From NCBI GenBank assembly GCA_937967645.1, contig CALBTT010000228.1:28499-92498 (forward strand): a stretch of DNA of 64,000 nucleotides, in the 5' to 3' direction. Numbering within the stretch: position 1 is the first letter of the stretch; the number at the start of each line of letters is the position of its first letter. The position numbers and the translations under genes were made by a program. The notes under the pieces are model-generated. The model had not been told where the DNA came from. It saw nothing but the letters and a program-made list of their open reading frames with translations, and made no database searches. Positions 1 to 7,510 of this stretch are shown in pieces. The DNA is from an uncultured Zoogloea sp. (GTDB lineage: Bacteria; Pseudomonadota; Gammaproteobacteria; Burkholderiales; Rhodocyclaceae).

Positions 1-620
1 TCGACTGGGGGCTGCGCCTGACCCTGATGCTGACCCTGCCCGCCTCCCTCGGCCTGGCCCTGCTGGCGGTTCCGCTGATCAGCACCCTCTTCCACCACGG
101 CGCCTTTGGTGCCGAGGACGTGCTGCAGACCCGCACCGCCCTGGTGGCCTACAGCCTCGGCCTGACCGGCCTGATCCTGGTGAAGGTGCTGGCACCCGCC
201 TTCTATTCGCGGCAGGACGTACGTACCCCGGTGCGCATCGGCATCATCTCGCTGATCCTCACCCAGGTCATGAACCTCGTCTTCATCGGCCCCCTGCAGC
301 ACGCCGGCCTGGCCCTGTCCATCGGTCTGGCTTCCTGCATCAACGCCGGCATGCTCTACCGGGGGCTGCGCCAGCGGGGGGTCTACCAGCCGCAACCGGG
401 ATGGGGGCGCTTCACCGGCAAGCTGCTGGCCGCCCTGCTGGTGCTCGGCATCGCGGTGTTCTTCACCTCCGGCAGCGACAGCCAGTGGCTCCACATGGGC
501 AGCGGCGAGCGGGTGATCCGCCTGCTGGCCCTGGTTGTAGGCGGCATCGGGGTGTATTTCGCCGTGCTGTTCGCCCTGGGGTTCAGGGTGGCAGACTTCA
601 AGCGGCGCGGCCACGCCTGA
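1..620 (+). CDS. murJ: MurJ lipid II flippase, C-terminal part (cut by window edge)
   Basis: The frame is open from base 3 and stops with TGA at 618-620, so about 205 C-terminal residues are seen and the start lies upstream of the window. The protein is a series of hydrophobic helices with short basic loops, including FYSRQDVRTPVRIG, which fits the last helices of MurJ/MviN. This MOP-superfamily inner-membrane protein flips lipid II to the periplasmic face for peptidoglycan synthesis. The gene converges on the phosphofructokinase gene, and two perfect hairpins fill the junction. The family assignment is by recognition of the conserved helices; the N-terminal half cannot be checked. Confidence 0.88.
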   Translation, partial: DWGLRLTLMLTLPASLGLALLAVPLISTLFHHGAFGAEDVLQTRTALVAYSLGLTGLILVKVLAPAFYSRQDVRTPVRIGIISLILTQVMNLVFIGPLQHAGLALSIGLASCINAGMLYRGLRQRGVYQPQPGWGRFTGKLLAALLVLGIAVFFTSGSDSQWLHMGSGERVIRLLALVVGGIGVYFAVLFALGFRVADFKRRGHA

Positions 621-659
621 CCTTTCGCGGTCAGGCGTCCCCGGAGCCCTCAGGGCTCC
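613..659. terminator. Two hairpins between convergent murJ and phosphofructokinase genes
   Basis: A 10-bp perfect stem (613-622 with 629-638, loop TTTCGC) contains the murJ stop codon. A second 7-bp stem (643-649 with 653-659) contains the stop region of the opposing gene. Neither has a run of T, so they could act as 3' end-stabilising structures or as weak bidirectional terminators. Confidence 0.5.
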
Positions 660-1897
660 CAGGTCGGCAGGCGGGGCGTCTCCAGCGGCAGGTCGAGATG
701 CAGGTAGTCCGGCAGGCCGTCCACGAACCGGGGCGGATCCTCCCCGGCGATCAGAGGGCGGCACCAGGCCCGGAAGTCGTCGCTGACGCCAAACCCATCC
801 TTCGCAATGAAATCCGGTGGCAGCTTGCGTTCCAGATTGGCCACCTTCTCGAAAGGCAGCTGGATGGTGCGCCAGCGGTAGGGGCGACCCGAGATCCGCT
901 TGATGCCGATCACTCCACAGCTGCCGGCCAGGGCACGCCTCACCGCGGCCTTGCCCACCGCGAAGGCCTGGGCCGTGTCGGTCTTGGAGGCGATGTGGCG
1001 GGCCGCCCGCTGCAGGTAGTCGGCCACTGCGTAATGCACCTTGTAGCCCAGGGTCGAGGCAATACGGTCGGCGATCACCTCCCCCGCCCCGCCCAACTGG
1101 ATGTAACCCTTGTTTTCACGCTGCATGGCAAGGATCTGGCCATCGGGCCCGCGGAGCCCTTCGGCCACCACGATGGCGCAAGCGCCGACCCGCTCCACCA
1201 CCTCCTGCACCCGGCGCATGAAGGCGGGTTCGTCGAAGGGCACTTCGGGCAGCAGGATCAGGTGAGGCGCCTGCCCCGGCCCCTCGGCGGCCAGGGCGCA
1301 GGCCCCGGCCAGCCAACCGGCATTACGCCCCATCACCTCAAGCACGAAAGCGCGCCCGCCGGAGGTGGTCATGGCGGCGAGGTCGAGCCCGACCTCGCGC
1401 ACCGAGGTGGCCAGGTATTTGGCCGCCGAGCCGAAGCCCGGGCAGCAATCGGTGTGAACGATGTCGTTGTCGATGGTCTTGGGCACGCCGACCACCGTCA
1501 GGGGATAGCCACGGGCGTCCGCCTCAGCCTGGATCTGCCGGCAGGTCTCCATCGAGCCGTTGCCGCCGTTGTAGAGGAAGTAAGCCACCTCATGGGCGGC
1601 CAGCACGGCGAACAGGCGGTCGTACTGGGCCGGATTGCGCTCCGCCGGATCGAGATCGAAGCGGCAGGAGCCGAAAGCACCGCCCGGCGTGGCCCGCAGT
1701 CGGGCCAGGTCGTTGCCGGAAATGCCGGCCGTGTCCACCAGAGTCTCCCGCAGGACACCGAGAATCCCGTTGCGGGCAGCAAACACCCGGCCGATCCGGT
1801 CGCCGACCTCCCGGGCCGTGGTGATCACACCCGCCGCCGACGCATTGATGACCGCAGTCACCCCGCCTGACTGTGCGTACAGCAGATTCTTAGCCAT
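650..1897 (-). CDS. 6-phosphofructokinase, PPi- or ATP-dependent (415 aa)
   Basis: Phosphorylates fructose 6-phosphate to fructose 1,6-bisphosphate in the cytoplasm. The N-terminal YAQSGGVTAVINAS phosphate-binding loop, the GGNGSM segment (residues 111-116), the PKTIDND motif (139-145) and the EVMGRNAGW segment are all present. Lys140 in PKTIDND is the residue typical of pyrophosphate-dependent enzymes. However, Gly114 sits where most of those have Asp, so the phosphoryl donor is uncertain. The ATG at 1897 was chosen because GGGAGGTGG lies just upstream and the protein then begins at the conserved MAKNLLYAQSGG. It follows adk on the same strand but is separated from it by a terminator. Length fits the PfkA-like long group. 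Confidence 0.88.
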   Translation of the reverse strand: MAKNLLYAQSGGVTAVINASAAGVITTAREVGDRIGRVFAARNGILGVLRETLVDTAGISGNDLARLRATPGGAFGSCRFDLDPAERNPAQYDRLFAVLAAHEVAYFLYNGGNGSMETCRQIQAEADARGYPLTVVGVPKTIDNDIVHTDCCPGFGSAAKYLATSVREVGLDLAAMTTSGGRAFVLEVMGRNAGWLAGACALAAEGPGQAPHLILLPEVPFDEPAFMRRVQEVVERVGACAIVVAEGLRGPDGQILAMQRENKGYIQLGGAGEVIADRIASTLGYKVHYAVADYLQRAARHIASKTDTAQAFAVGKAAVRRALAGSCGVIGIKRISGRPYRWRTIQLPFEKVANLERKLPPDFIAKDGFGVSDDFRAWCRPLIAGEDPPRFVDGLPDYLHLDLPLETPRLPTWEP

Positions 1898-1929
1898 TCC
1901 ACCTCCCAGGGAGTCTCCTGACGGCCCCG

Positions 1930-1964
1930 AAAAAAAAGAAGGGCCGACCTTTTCAGGCCGGCCC
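1930..1964 (-). terminator. Rho-independent terminator downstream of adk
   Basis: On the minus strand a 10-bp stem (1955-1964 with 1941-1950, one G-U pair) closes on a GAAA tetraloop and is followed directly by TTCTTTTTTTT. This is a textbook intrinsic terminator that should end the exbB-to-adk transcript before the phosphofructokinase gene. Confidence 0.9.
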
Positions 1965-1986
1965 CGCACACGATGCTCGACCCCGC

Positions 1987-2640
1987 TTACTTCAGCGCGT
2001 CGATGGCGCGATCGCGGATCTCTTCGACCTTGCCCAGGCCGGCGATCTTGCGATACTTGGGCGCGTTGGCCTCACCCTTGGCCGCCCAGTCCGAGTAGTA
2101 AGCCACCAGGGGCTTGGTCTGGGAGTGGTAGACGTCGAGGCGCTTCTTGACGGTTTCTTCCTTGTCGTCGTCACGCTGGATCAGCGCTTCGCCGGTTTCG
2201 TCGTCCTTGCCTTCCACCTTGGGCGGATTGAACTTGACGTGATAGGTGCGGCCGGAAGCCACGTGCACCCGGCGACCGGACATGCGGCCGATGATCTCCT
2301 CATCGGGCACGTCGATCTCGAGCACGAAATCGATGGGCACCCCGGCGGCCTTCATGGCCTCGGCCTGGGGGATGGTGCGCGGGAAGCCGTCGAACATGTA
2401 GCCGGACTGGCAGTCGGCTTCCTTCAGACGGTCCTTGACCAGACCGATGATGATGTCGTCCGACACCAGACCACCTGCGTCCATGACCTTCTTGGCCTCG
2501 ATACCCAGCGGGGTGCCGGCCTTCACAGCGGCACGCAGCATGTCACCGGTGGAAATCTGCGGAATACCGAACTTTTCCTTGATGAAATTGGCCTGGGTAC
2601 CCTTGCCGGCGCCCGGCGGTCCCAACAGAATCAGACGCAT
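1987..2640 (-). CDS. adk: Adenylate kinase (217 aa)
   Basis: Cytoplasmic enzyme catalysing ATP + AMP to 2 ADP. The P-loop GPPGAGKGT is at residues 7-15, followed by the AMP-binding STGDMLR and the FDGFPRT segment. The length is that of the long, LID-containing bacterial form. The LID lacks the four Cys of the zinc-binding type, as is usual in Gram-negatives. GAGGAGG lies 8 bases upstream of the ATG. It follows kdsB after a 47-base gap in the envelope-biogenesis run and is closed by a strong terminator. Confidence 0.97.
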   Translation of the reverse strand: MRLILLGPPGAGKGTQANFIKEKFGIPQISTGDMLRAAVKAGTPLGIEAKKVMDAGGLVSDDIIIGLVKDRLKEADCQSGYMFDGFPRTIPQAEAMKAAGVPIDFVLEIDVPDEEIIGRMSGRRVHVASGRTYHVKFNPPKVEGKDDETGEALIQRDDDKEETVKKRLDVYHSQTKPLVAYYSDWAAKGEANAPKYRKIAGLGKVEEIRDRAIDALK

Positions 2641-2687
2641 GTCATTCCCTCCTCTGGTTATTGTCGATGCGACATGGGATTGCGAAA

Positions 2688-3461
2688 CTATCGCGAAACT
2701 TCCGCAAGGTCAAACACCCGGCGGACACGTTCCAAATCTTCAGCGGTATCCACGCCGGCGGGCGGCGCGTGATCCAGCACCATCACCCGGATGGGATATC
2801 CATGGGCCATGGCGCGCAATTGTTCGAGGGCTTCCCACTGCTCCAGCGGCGACGGTGCCAGCGTGGAGTAGCGCTTCAGGAAGCCGGCCCGATAAGCGTA
2901 CAGACCAATGTGGCGGTAGGCCGGCAAACCCGCCGGCAGCGCGCTGCGATCGGCGGCGAACGCGTCCCGCGCCCACGGGATCGGCGCCCGCGAGAAGTAC
3001 AGGGCGCGATTGCGCGCATCCAGCACCAGCTTCACCACATTGGGATTGAAGAACTCCTCCGCCGAGGCGAGAGGATGACAGGCCGTGGCGATGGCGGCCT
3101 CCGGATCGGCGGCCAGCTCGGCGGCGGCCTGACCGATCAGGGCCGGCGGGATCAGCGGCTCGTCGCCCTGCACGTTCACCACCACCACATCGTCGGCCCA
3201 GCCCAGACGGGTGGCAACCTCGGCCAGCCTGTCGGTACCGGAGGGGTGGTCGGGTGAAGTGAGGACGACCTGCCCACCCGCCTTCTCCACCACTTCGGCG
3301 ATGCCCGGGTGATCGGTGGCCACCCACACCTCATCGGCGCCGGCCTCCCGCGCCCGATCCAGCACGCGCAGGATCATCGGCTTGCCGAGGATGTCCAGCA
3401 GGGGCTTGCCCGGCAGCCGGCTCGACGCGTGCCGGGCCGGCACGACGATCTTGAAACCCAT
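2688..3461 (-). CDS. kdsB: CMP-Kdo synthetase (3-deoxy-manno-octulosonate cytidylyltransferase)
   Basis: Activates Kdo with CTP to give CMP-Kdo, the donor for the inner core of lipopolysaccharide; cytoplasmic. The N-terminal nucleotide-binding motif PARHASSRLPGKPL is at about residues 7-20, with further hallmarks VNVQGDEPL and RHIGLYAYR. The length of 257 aa is normal. The ATG at 3461 is preferred; a TTG at 3467 overlapping the stop of the upstream gene (TTGA) is a possible alternative. Neither has a strong ribosome-binding site, so expression is probably by coupling to trm112. Confidence 0.96.
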   Translation of the reverse strand: MGFKIVVPARHASSRLPGKPLLDILGKPMILRVLDRAREAGADEVWVATDHPGIAEVVEKAGGQVVLTSPDHPSGTDRLAEVATRLGWADDVVVVNVQGDEPLIPPALIGQAAAELAADPEAAIATACHPLASAEEFFNPNVVKLVLDARNRALYFSRAPIPWARDAFAADRSALPAGLPAYRHIGLYAYRAGFLKRYSTLAPSPLEQWEALEQLRAMAHGYPIRVMVLDHAPPAGVDTAEDLERVRRVFDLAEVSR

Positions 3462-3463
3462 GT

Positions 3464-3652
3464 TCAACGCGACTGGGCGACTTCGTCGTCGCTGAGCGGA
3501 CGGGCCTCGTCCTCGAGCATCACCGGGATGCCGTCACGGATCGGATAAGCCAGGCGGGCGCTGACGCTCCACAGCTCCTGCTTGTCCCTGTGGAAGTCGA
3601 GCGGCCCCTTGGTTATCGGGCACACCAGGATTTCAAGCAGTCGGGGGTCCAT
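3464..3652 (-). CDS. Trm112/YcaR family small protein (62 aa)
   Basis: A short protein beginning MDPRLLEILVCPITKGPL and ending with the conserved AYPIRDGIPVML segment, which is the UPF0434/Trm112-like family. In eukaryotes and archaea Trm112 activates methyltransferases; the bacterial role is not settled. Only one Cys is present, so the bacterial zinc-site version seems lost. Its first codons overlap the end of lpxK by 20 bases and its stop touches the kdsB start, so the three are translationally coupled. This lpxK-trm112-kdsB order is common in proteobacteria. Confidence 0.88.
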   Translation of the reverse strand: MDPRLLEILVCPITKGPLDFHRDKQELWSVSARLAYPIRDGIPVMLEDEARPLSDDEVAQSR

Positions 3653-4643
3653 CAAGCTTCTCCACAATCAATTCTGCCGCCCCCGGGGCAATCTGCACCC
3701 GGACCGGCCACACCCAGCAATCCGCTGGGGCGAAAGCCCGGCATTTTACCGCATCCTTCTCGGTCATCAGAAGCACATCACCATCCGGAATGCTCAGATC
3801 GCTCTGGATGAAGACATGATGATCCGGAAACGGACGGCGTTCGATGCTCAGACCGAGCGCCTCCATCTGCCGGAAGAAGCGCTCCGGCTGCCCGATGCCG
3901 GCCAGCGCATGCACGCGCCGCCCGCGAAAGGCTTCTGGCAGGCAGCGCTCGCTGCGGTCGGCCAGGCGCTCGAAGAAACGCCCCTGCAGATGAAAGGAAA
4001 ACACCGGAACCGGCTGCAGGGCGGCCTGCAGGCCGGCTGACAGGGGGCCATGGGCCAGCACCAAGGCGCTCCGCCGCACCCGGCCCACCCCTTCCCGCAG
4101 GGGGCCGGCAGGCAAGGGCAGGCGGTTGCCCAGGGTGGCTTCATCCAGCACCACCAGCTCCACGTCCCGCGCCAGACGATAGTGCTGCAGGCCGTCATCG
4201 GCGATGAGCACATTCACATCGGGGTGGGCAGCCAACAGGGCACGCCCGGCCGCCGGCCGGTCTCGCCCGACGAATACCGGACAGCCGGAGAGTGCCGCCA
4301 TCAGGACGGGCTCATCCCCTAACAGGGCCGGATCACCCACCGGATCCACCTCGGCCACCCCTTCGACCGTGCCGCCATAGCCGCGGCTGACGATGCCCGG
4401 CCGGAAACCGCGTAGCCGCAGCGCATCGGCCAGCCACAGGGCCACGGGCGTCTTGCCGCTACCACCGACGGCGATGTTGCCGACCACCACGACCGGGACC
4501 GGCAGGCGCACAGCCTTGAGCACGCCCCAGGCAAAAAGCCGGCGGCGCACCCACGCCAGCACGCTGAAGATCAGTGAAAGAGGGAGGAGAAACAGGGCCG
4601 GCACGCCCCGGTGCCGCCAGAAAGCCGGGGCGCTGCGCGGCAT
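3633..4643 (-). CDS. lpxK: Tetraacyldisaccharide 4'-kinase (lipid A biosynthesis, 336 aa)
   Basis: Phosphorylates the 4' position of the tetraacyl lipid A disaccharide at the inner face of the cytoplasmic membrane. A hydrophobic membrane-associating segment lies at about residues 13-33, followed by the Walker A motif GNIAVGGSGKT at 55-65 and the DDGLQHYRL segment typical of LpxK. It follows exbD after 10 bases and overlaps trm112, so it is a central member of the exbB-exbD-lpxK-trm112-kdsB-adk run. Length is normal for the family. Confidence 0.96.
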   Translation of the reverse strand: MPRSAPAFWRHRGVPALFLLPLSLIFSVLAWVRRRLFAWGVLKAVRLPVPVVVVGNIAVGGSGKTPVALWLADALRLRGFRPGIVSRGYGGTVEGVAEVDPVGDPALLGDEPVLMAALSGCPVFVGRDRPAAGRALLAAHPDVNVLIADDGLQHYRLARDVELVVLDEATLGNRLPLPAGPLREGVGRVRRSALVLAHGPLSAGLQAALQPVPVFSFHLQGRFFERLADRSERCLPEAFRGRRVHALAGIGQPERFFRQMEALGLSIERRPFPDHHVFIQSDLSIPDGDVLLMTEKDAVKCRAFAPADCWVWPVRVQIAPGAAELIVEKLDGPPTA

Positions 4644-4653
4644 GGGCGCGAAA

Positions 4654-5076
4654 TCAGCGCTGGATCGCCTGGGTGGCGAAGGAGATATGCACCAGACCGG
4701 CCTGCTGGGCCGCCTGCATCACGTCGATGACGCGCTGGTGGGCCGCTTTGGCGTCGGCATTGATGATCACGACAGGGTCCTTGGCGCCGGGCGACACCAC
4801 GGCCTGCATGGCCGCCGCAATGGCGCCGATGCCGGAACCGCTGACCGGCCGCTTGTTGATCACCACCTCACCCGCCGCCGTGACGGCCACGTTGATCTCC
4901 GCCGGCTTGTCGGCCGAAGCCTGGGCATCGGCGGTAGGCAGGTTGATCTCGAGCCCCGCGAAGCGCGAGTAAGTCGTGGTGAGCATCAGGAAGATGATGA
5001 TCACCAGCAGGATGTCGATCATCGGGATCAGGTTGATCTCCGGCTCCTCACGGGAGCGGCCACGGCCGAAATTCAT
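4654..5076 (-). CDS. exbD: ExbD/TolR-type biopolymer transport protein (140 aa)
   Basis: Single-pass inner-membrane protein that, with the ExbB-type partner, couples the proton motive force to a periplasmic energy transducer. The transmembrane segment (about residues 17-35) carries the essential Asp (D21 in PMIDILLV), and a periplasmic domain follows. Nine bases separate it from exbB. No TonB or TolA gene sits in this run. Placement next to lpxK is common in betaproteobacteria. Whether this pair serves TonB or another partner cannot be told. Confidence 0.92.
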   Translation of the reverse strand: MNFGRGRSREEPEINLIPMIDILLVIIIFLMLTTTYSRFAGLEINLPTADAQASADKPAEINVAVTAAGEVVINKRPVSGSGIGAIAAAMQAVVSPGAKDPVVIINADAKAAHQRVIDVMQAAQQAGLVHISFATQAIQR

Positions 5077-5085
5077 GATCGAACC

Positions 5086-5691
5086 TCAGCGACGGTCGCC
5101 GTGGACCAGCTCGACCAGACGGATGGCCTGCTGCTCCATCTCGATCACCATGCCGTCTACGGTGGACCGGAAGTGGCGCCAGAAGATCATGCTCGGAATG
5201 GCGATCACCAGGCCGAAACCGGTGTTGTAGAGGGCGATGGAGATGCCGTGGGCCAGTTGCTGGGGGTTGGAACCGCCCGGCGCCTGGGAGCCGAAGATCT
5301 CGATCATGCCCACCACGGTACCGAACAGGCCCATCAGCGGGCTGATCGAGGCGATGGTGCCCAGGGTGGTGAGGAAGCGCTCGAGGTCGTGGCTGACAGC
5401 CCGGCCGGACTCCTCGATGGACTCTTTCATGATCTCGCGGGAGCTGCGGATGTTGCGCAGCCCGGCGGCCAGCACCCGGCCGAGGGGGGAGCTGAGGGCG
5501 ACACGGTTGATCATCTCGGGCGTCGGGGGAGCCTGGCGCAGCTCGGCCACCACCTTGTCGACCAGACCATCGGGAAGGATGCGCTGGCGGCGCAGGGTGA
5601 TCAGGCGCTCGATGATGAGTGCGGTGGCCACGATGGAAGCAAACAACAACGGCCAGATCGGCCAGCCTGCGGCCTGGATGATGGCGAACAC
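5086..5691 (-). CDS. exbB: ExbB/TolQ/MotA-type proton channel protein (201 aa)
   Basis: Inner-membrane protein with three hydrophobic segments (about residues 8-27, 110-132 and 150-170) and the conserved SPLMGLFGTVVGMI and NTGFGLVIAIP regions of the MotA/TolQ/ExbB family. It forms the proton channel with the adjacent ExbD. The start codon is GTG at 5691, supported by AGGAG upstream. It is the first gene of the minus-strand run, with its promoter in the 5692-5988 gap; a TACATT hexamer lies about 40 bases upstream. Confidence 0.93.
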   Translation of the reverse strand: MFAIIQAAGWPIWPLLFASIVATALIIERLITLRRQRILPDGLVDKVVAELRQAPPTPEMINRVALSSPLGRVLAAGLRNIRSSREIMKESIEESGRAVSHDLERFLTTLGTIASISPLMGLFGTVVGMIEIFGSQAPGGSNPQQLAHGISIALYNTGFGLVIAIPSMIFWRHFRSTVDGMVIEMEQQAIRLVELVHGDRR

Positions 5692-5770
5692 TCGAGCACT
5701 CCTGCGAATCGAATCAAGCTCGCGAATGTAACCTGCCCCGCCAGTGCTGGCAACATGGAAGCCGGCTCAG

Positions 5771-5806
5771 ACAATCCACAAAATCTGTGGATAACTTTGT
5801 GGATTG
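5771..5806. other. Cluster of three DnaA-box-like sequences
   Basis: A perfect DnaA box (TGTGGATAA, reverse of TTATCCACA) is at 5786-5794. It is flanked by CAATCCACA at 5772-5780 and its exact inverse TGTGGATTG at 5798-5806, each matching 7 of 9 consensus positions. The outer boxes extend to an 11-bp perfect inverted repeat (5772-5782 and 5796-5806). No dnaA gene is nearby. Confidence 0.55.
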
Positions 5807-5974
5807 ATGTCCGGGGACGCCCCTAAACCCGCAGTCTGTAAGGCTTTTTGGTTGTCGGATTAAAAATTAAGCCGCAGGCACAATCCATAAAAATCAATGA
5901 CTTATCATTTTCACGGCAAGTCAAGCCCGAAAAACGGTTTTTTTTGTGAATGAAGCGCACGGTGTGGATTTCGG

Positions 5975-5980
5975 TAGAAT
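5975..5980 (+). promoter_or_regulatory. Candidate -10 element of xseA
   Basis: TAGAAT ends 8 bases before the xseA ATG and there is no Shine-Dalgarno sequence between, so the transcript may be leaderless or nearly so. No convincing -35 hexamer is seen at 16-18 bases. Confidence 0.45.
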
Positions 5981-5988
5981 CCGGCCCC

Positions 5989-7380
5989 ATGAATTTCCCT
6001 CAAAGCAGCGCTCCGAATGGCGTCACAGGGGCCGCCGCAACGCGTGAAGTGGTCTCCGTATCCTGGCTGAACCGGGCCGCCCGGGAGGCCCTGGAAGGCA
6101 GCTTTCCGCTGATGTGGATTGCCGGCGAAGTGTCCACCCTGACCCGCGCCGCCTCGGGGCACCTCTACTTCACCCTCAAGGATGAGCAAGCCCAGGTGCG
6201 CTGCACCATGTGGCGCAACCGGGCCCAGACCCTGCCCTTCAAGGTCGAGCACGGCATGCGGGTCGAGGTACGCGCGCTGGTCACCCTGTTCGAGCCGAGG
6301 GGCGACTTCCAGCTCAGCGTCGAGTCCATCCGTCTGGCCGGCCAGGGCAACCTCTATGAAGCCTTCCTGCTGCTCAAGGCGCGCCTTGAGGCGGAGGGCC
6401 TGTTCGATCCGGCGATCAAGCGTGCGCCACCCCCCTTCCCCCGCGGCATCGCCGTGGTCACCTCGCCCCAGGCCGCAGCGTGGCGGGACGTCACCGCCGC
6501 CCTCGCCCGCCGCGCCGCCCATGTACCCGTGACCCTGTACCCCAGCCAGGTCCAGGGTGAGAGCGCACCAGCCCAGATCGCCGCAGCGATCGGCCTGGCC
6601 GGCAAGCGGGCCGCCGCCGACGGGAACGACGTGCTGCTGCTGGTGCGTGGCGGCGGCAGCCTCGAAGATCTGGCCGCCTTCAACGACGAGCGGGTGGCCC
6701 GCGCAATCCGAGCCTGCCCGCTGCCGGTGGTGGTCGGCGTCGGCCACGAGACGGACATCGGCATCGCCGACTTTGCCGCCGACCTGCGCGCGGCCACCCC
6801 GACCGCCGCAGCCGAGCTGGTCACCGCCGCCTACCTGGAATGGCGCGAACGCTCGGGGCAACTGGCAGTGCGCATCCGGCGCGCCATGGAACGCCGCGTG
6901 GAGAGCGCCGCCCAGCGCCTGGACCGGGCCGCGGCCCGCCTCACCCACCCACGCCAGCGGCTGGAAGGCAGCCGCCTGCGTCTGACGATTCTCGAACAGG
7001 CCCTGCGCAGCAGCCTCGAGCGACGCCTCAGCGACGGGCGCAGCCGCCTGGCTCGCCTCCAGCTGCGCCTCGCCGCCCGGCGTCCCGCCCCGGAGGCACT
7101 GGCCGTGCGCCTGGACACCCTCGAGGCCCGCCTGCAGCGGGCCACCCGGCAGCAGCTCGATGTCCGCCAGGCAAAGCTGGCGGCCCTGCAGCAGCACCTC
7201 GCCCACCTCGACCCCCGCGGTGTCCTGGCACGCGGCTACACCATCACGCGCGATGCCCAGGGCCAGATCGCCCGCAACGCGGAAGCGCTCGTCCCGGGCA
7301 GCGCCATCCGGATCGAGTTCGCGGATGGCGAAGTCGGTGCCACCGTCGATCCCCGTCAGGATCGTCTGGACCTCGGCTAA
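5989..7380 (+). CDS. xseA: Exodeoxyribonuclease VII large subunit (463 aa)
   Basis: Large subunit of the nuclease that degrades single-stranded DNA to oligonucleotides. An N-terminal OB-fold (about residues 15-110) is followed by the catalytic domain with GIAVVTSPQAAAWRD, LLVRGGGSLEDL and VGHETDIGIADFAAD. A long Arg-rich helical region leads to the C-terminal ARGYTI segment. The start at 5989 places translation at MNFPQSS; an upstream ATG at 5950 would put the -10-like hexamer inside the gene and is less likely. The small subunit gene xseB is not in the window. Confidence 0.96.
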   Translation: MNFPQSSAPNGVTGAAATREVVSVSWLNRAAREALEGSFPLMWIAGEVSTLTRAASGHLYFTLKDEQAQVRCTMWRNRAQTLPFKVEHGMRVEVRALVTLFEPRGDFQLSVESIRLAGQGNLYEAFLLLKARLEAEGLFDPAIKRAPPPFPRGIAVVTSPQAAAWRDVTAALARRAAHVPVTLYPSQVQGESAPAQIAAAIGLAGKRAAADGNDVLLLVRGGGSLEDLAAFNDERVARAIRACPLPVVVGVGHETDIGIADFAADLRAATPTAAAELVTAAYLEWRERSGQLAVRIRRAMERRVESAAQRLDRAAARLTHPRQRLEGSRLRLTILEQALRSSLERRLSDGRSRLARLQLRLAARRPAPEALAVRLDTLEARLQRATRQQLDVRQAKLAALQQHLAHLDPRGVLARGYTITRDAQGQIARNAEALVPGSAIRIEFADGEVGATVDPRQDRLDLG

Positions 7381-7424
7381 GCCCCTCGGGAACCCTTGCC
7401 TGGCGCCGATCGGCGGCAGACAAT

Positions 7425-7436
7425 CGAGAATTCTCG
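7425..7436. repeat. 12-bp perfect palindrome between xseA and sodB
   Basis: CGAGAATTCTCG reads the same on both strands, with no loop, which favours a protein-binding site over a terminator. It lies 26 bases before the larger palindrome of the sodB promoter. The binding protein is unknown. Confidence 0.4.
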
Positions 7437-7462
7437 GCGCATTATTGTGTAGAAAACCTAAT

Positions 7463-7481
7463 CCCGACTAGAATAGTCGGG
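7463..7481. promoter_or_regulatory. IscR-like operator overlapping the sodB -10 region
   Basis: Two 8-bp arms, CCCGACTA and TAGTCGGG, flank GAA. The core CCGACTAGAATAGTCGG fits the type 1 IscR pattern YYGACTRWWWYAGTCRR at all but one position. TAGAAT at 7469-7474 is a good -10 hexamer inside the palindrome, so a bound repressor would block RNA polymerase at sodB. Confidence 0.55.
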
Positions 7482-7510
7482 CAATTTCCCAAACCCCGGA
7501 GAACATAAAC

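Larger units (their letters stand above)
5692..5988. promoter_or_regulatory. Divergent exbB/xseA intergenic region, AT-rich, with IHF-like site
   Basis: This gap carries the DnaA-box cluster at 5771-5806 and then an AT-rich stretch from about 5838 to 5946. AATCAATGACTTA at 5892-5904 matches the IHF consensus WATCAANNNNTTR at every position. Promoters for exbB (leftward) and xseA (rightward) must lie here. No open frame of note was seen. Confidence 0.5.

Noticed and set aside
401..1870. Plus-strand frame of 489 codons opposite the phosphofructokinase gene.
   Set aside because: Its translation is rich in Arg, Gly, His and Pro with no domain, while the opposite strand encodes a full phosphofructokinase with a ribosome-binding site. 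High GC makes long antisense frames common here.
5911..7206. Minus-strand frame of 431 codons opposite xseA.
   Set aside because: No family features; it mirrors the codon bias of xseA, which has all its motifs.
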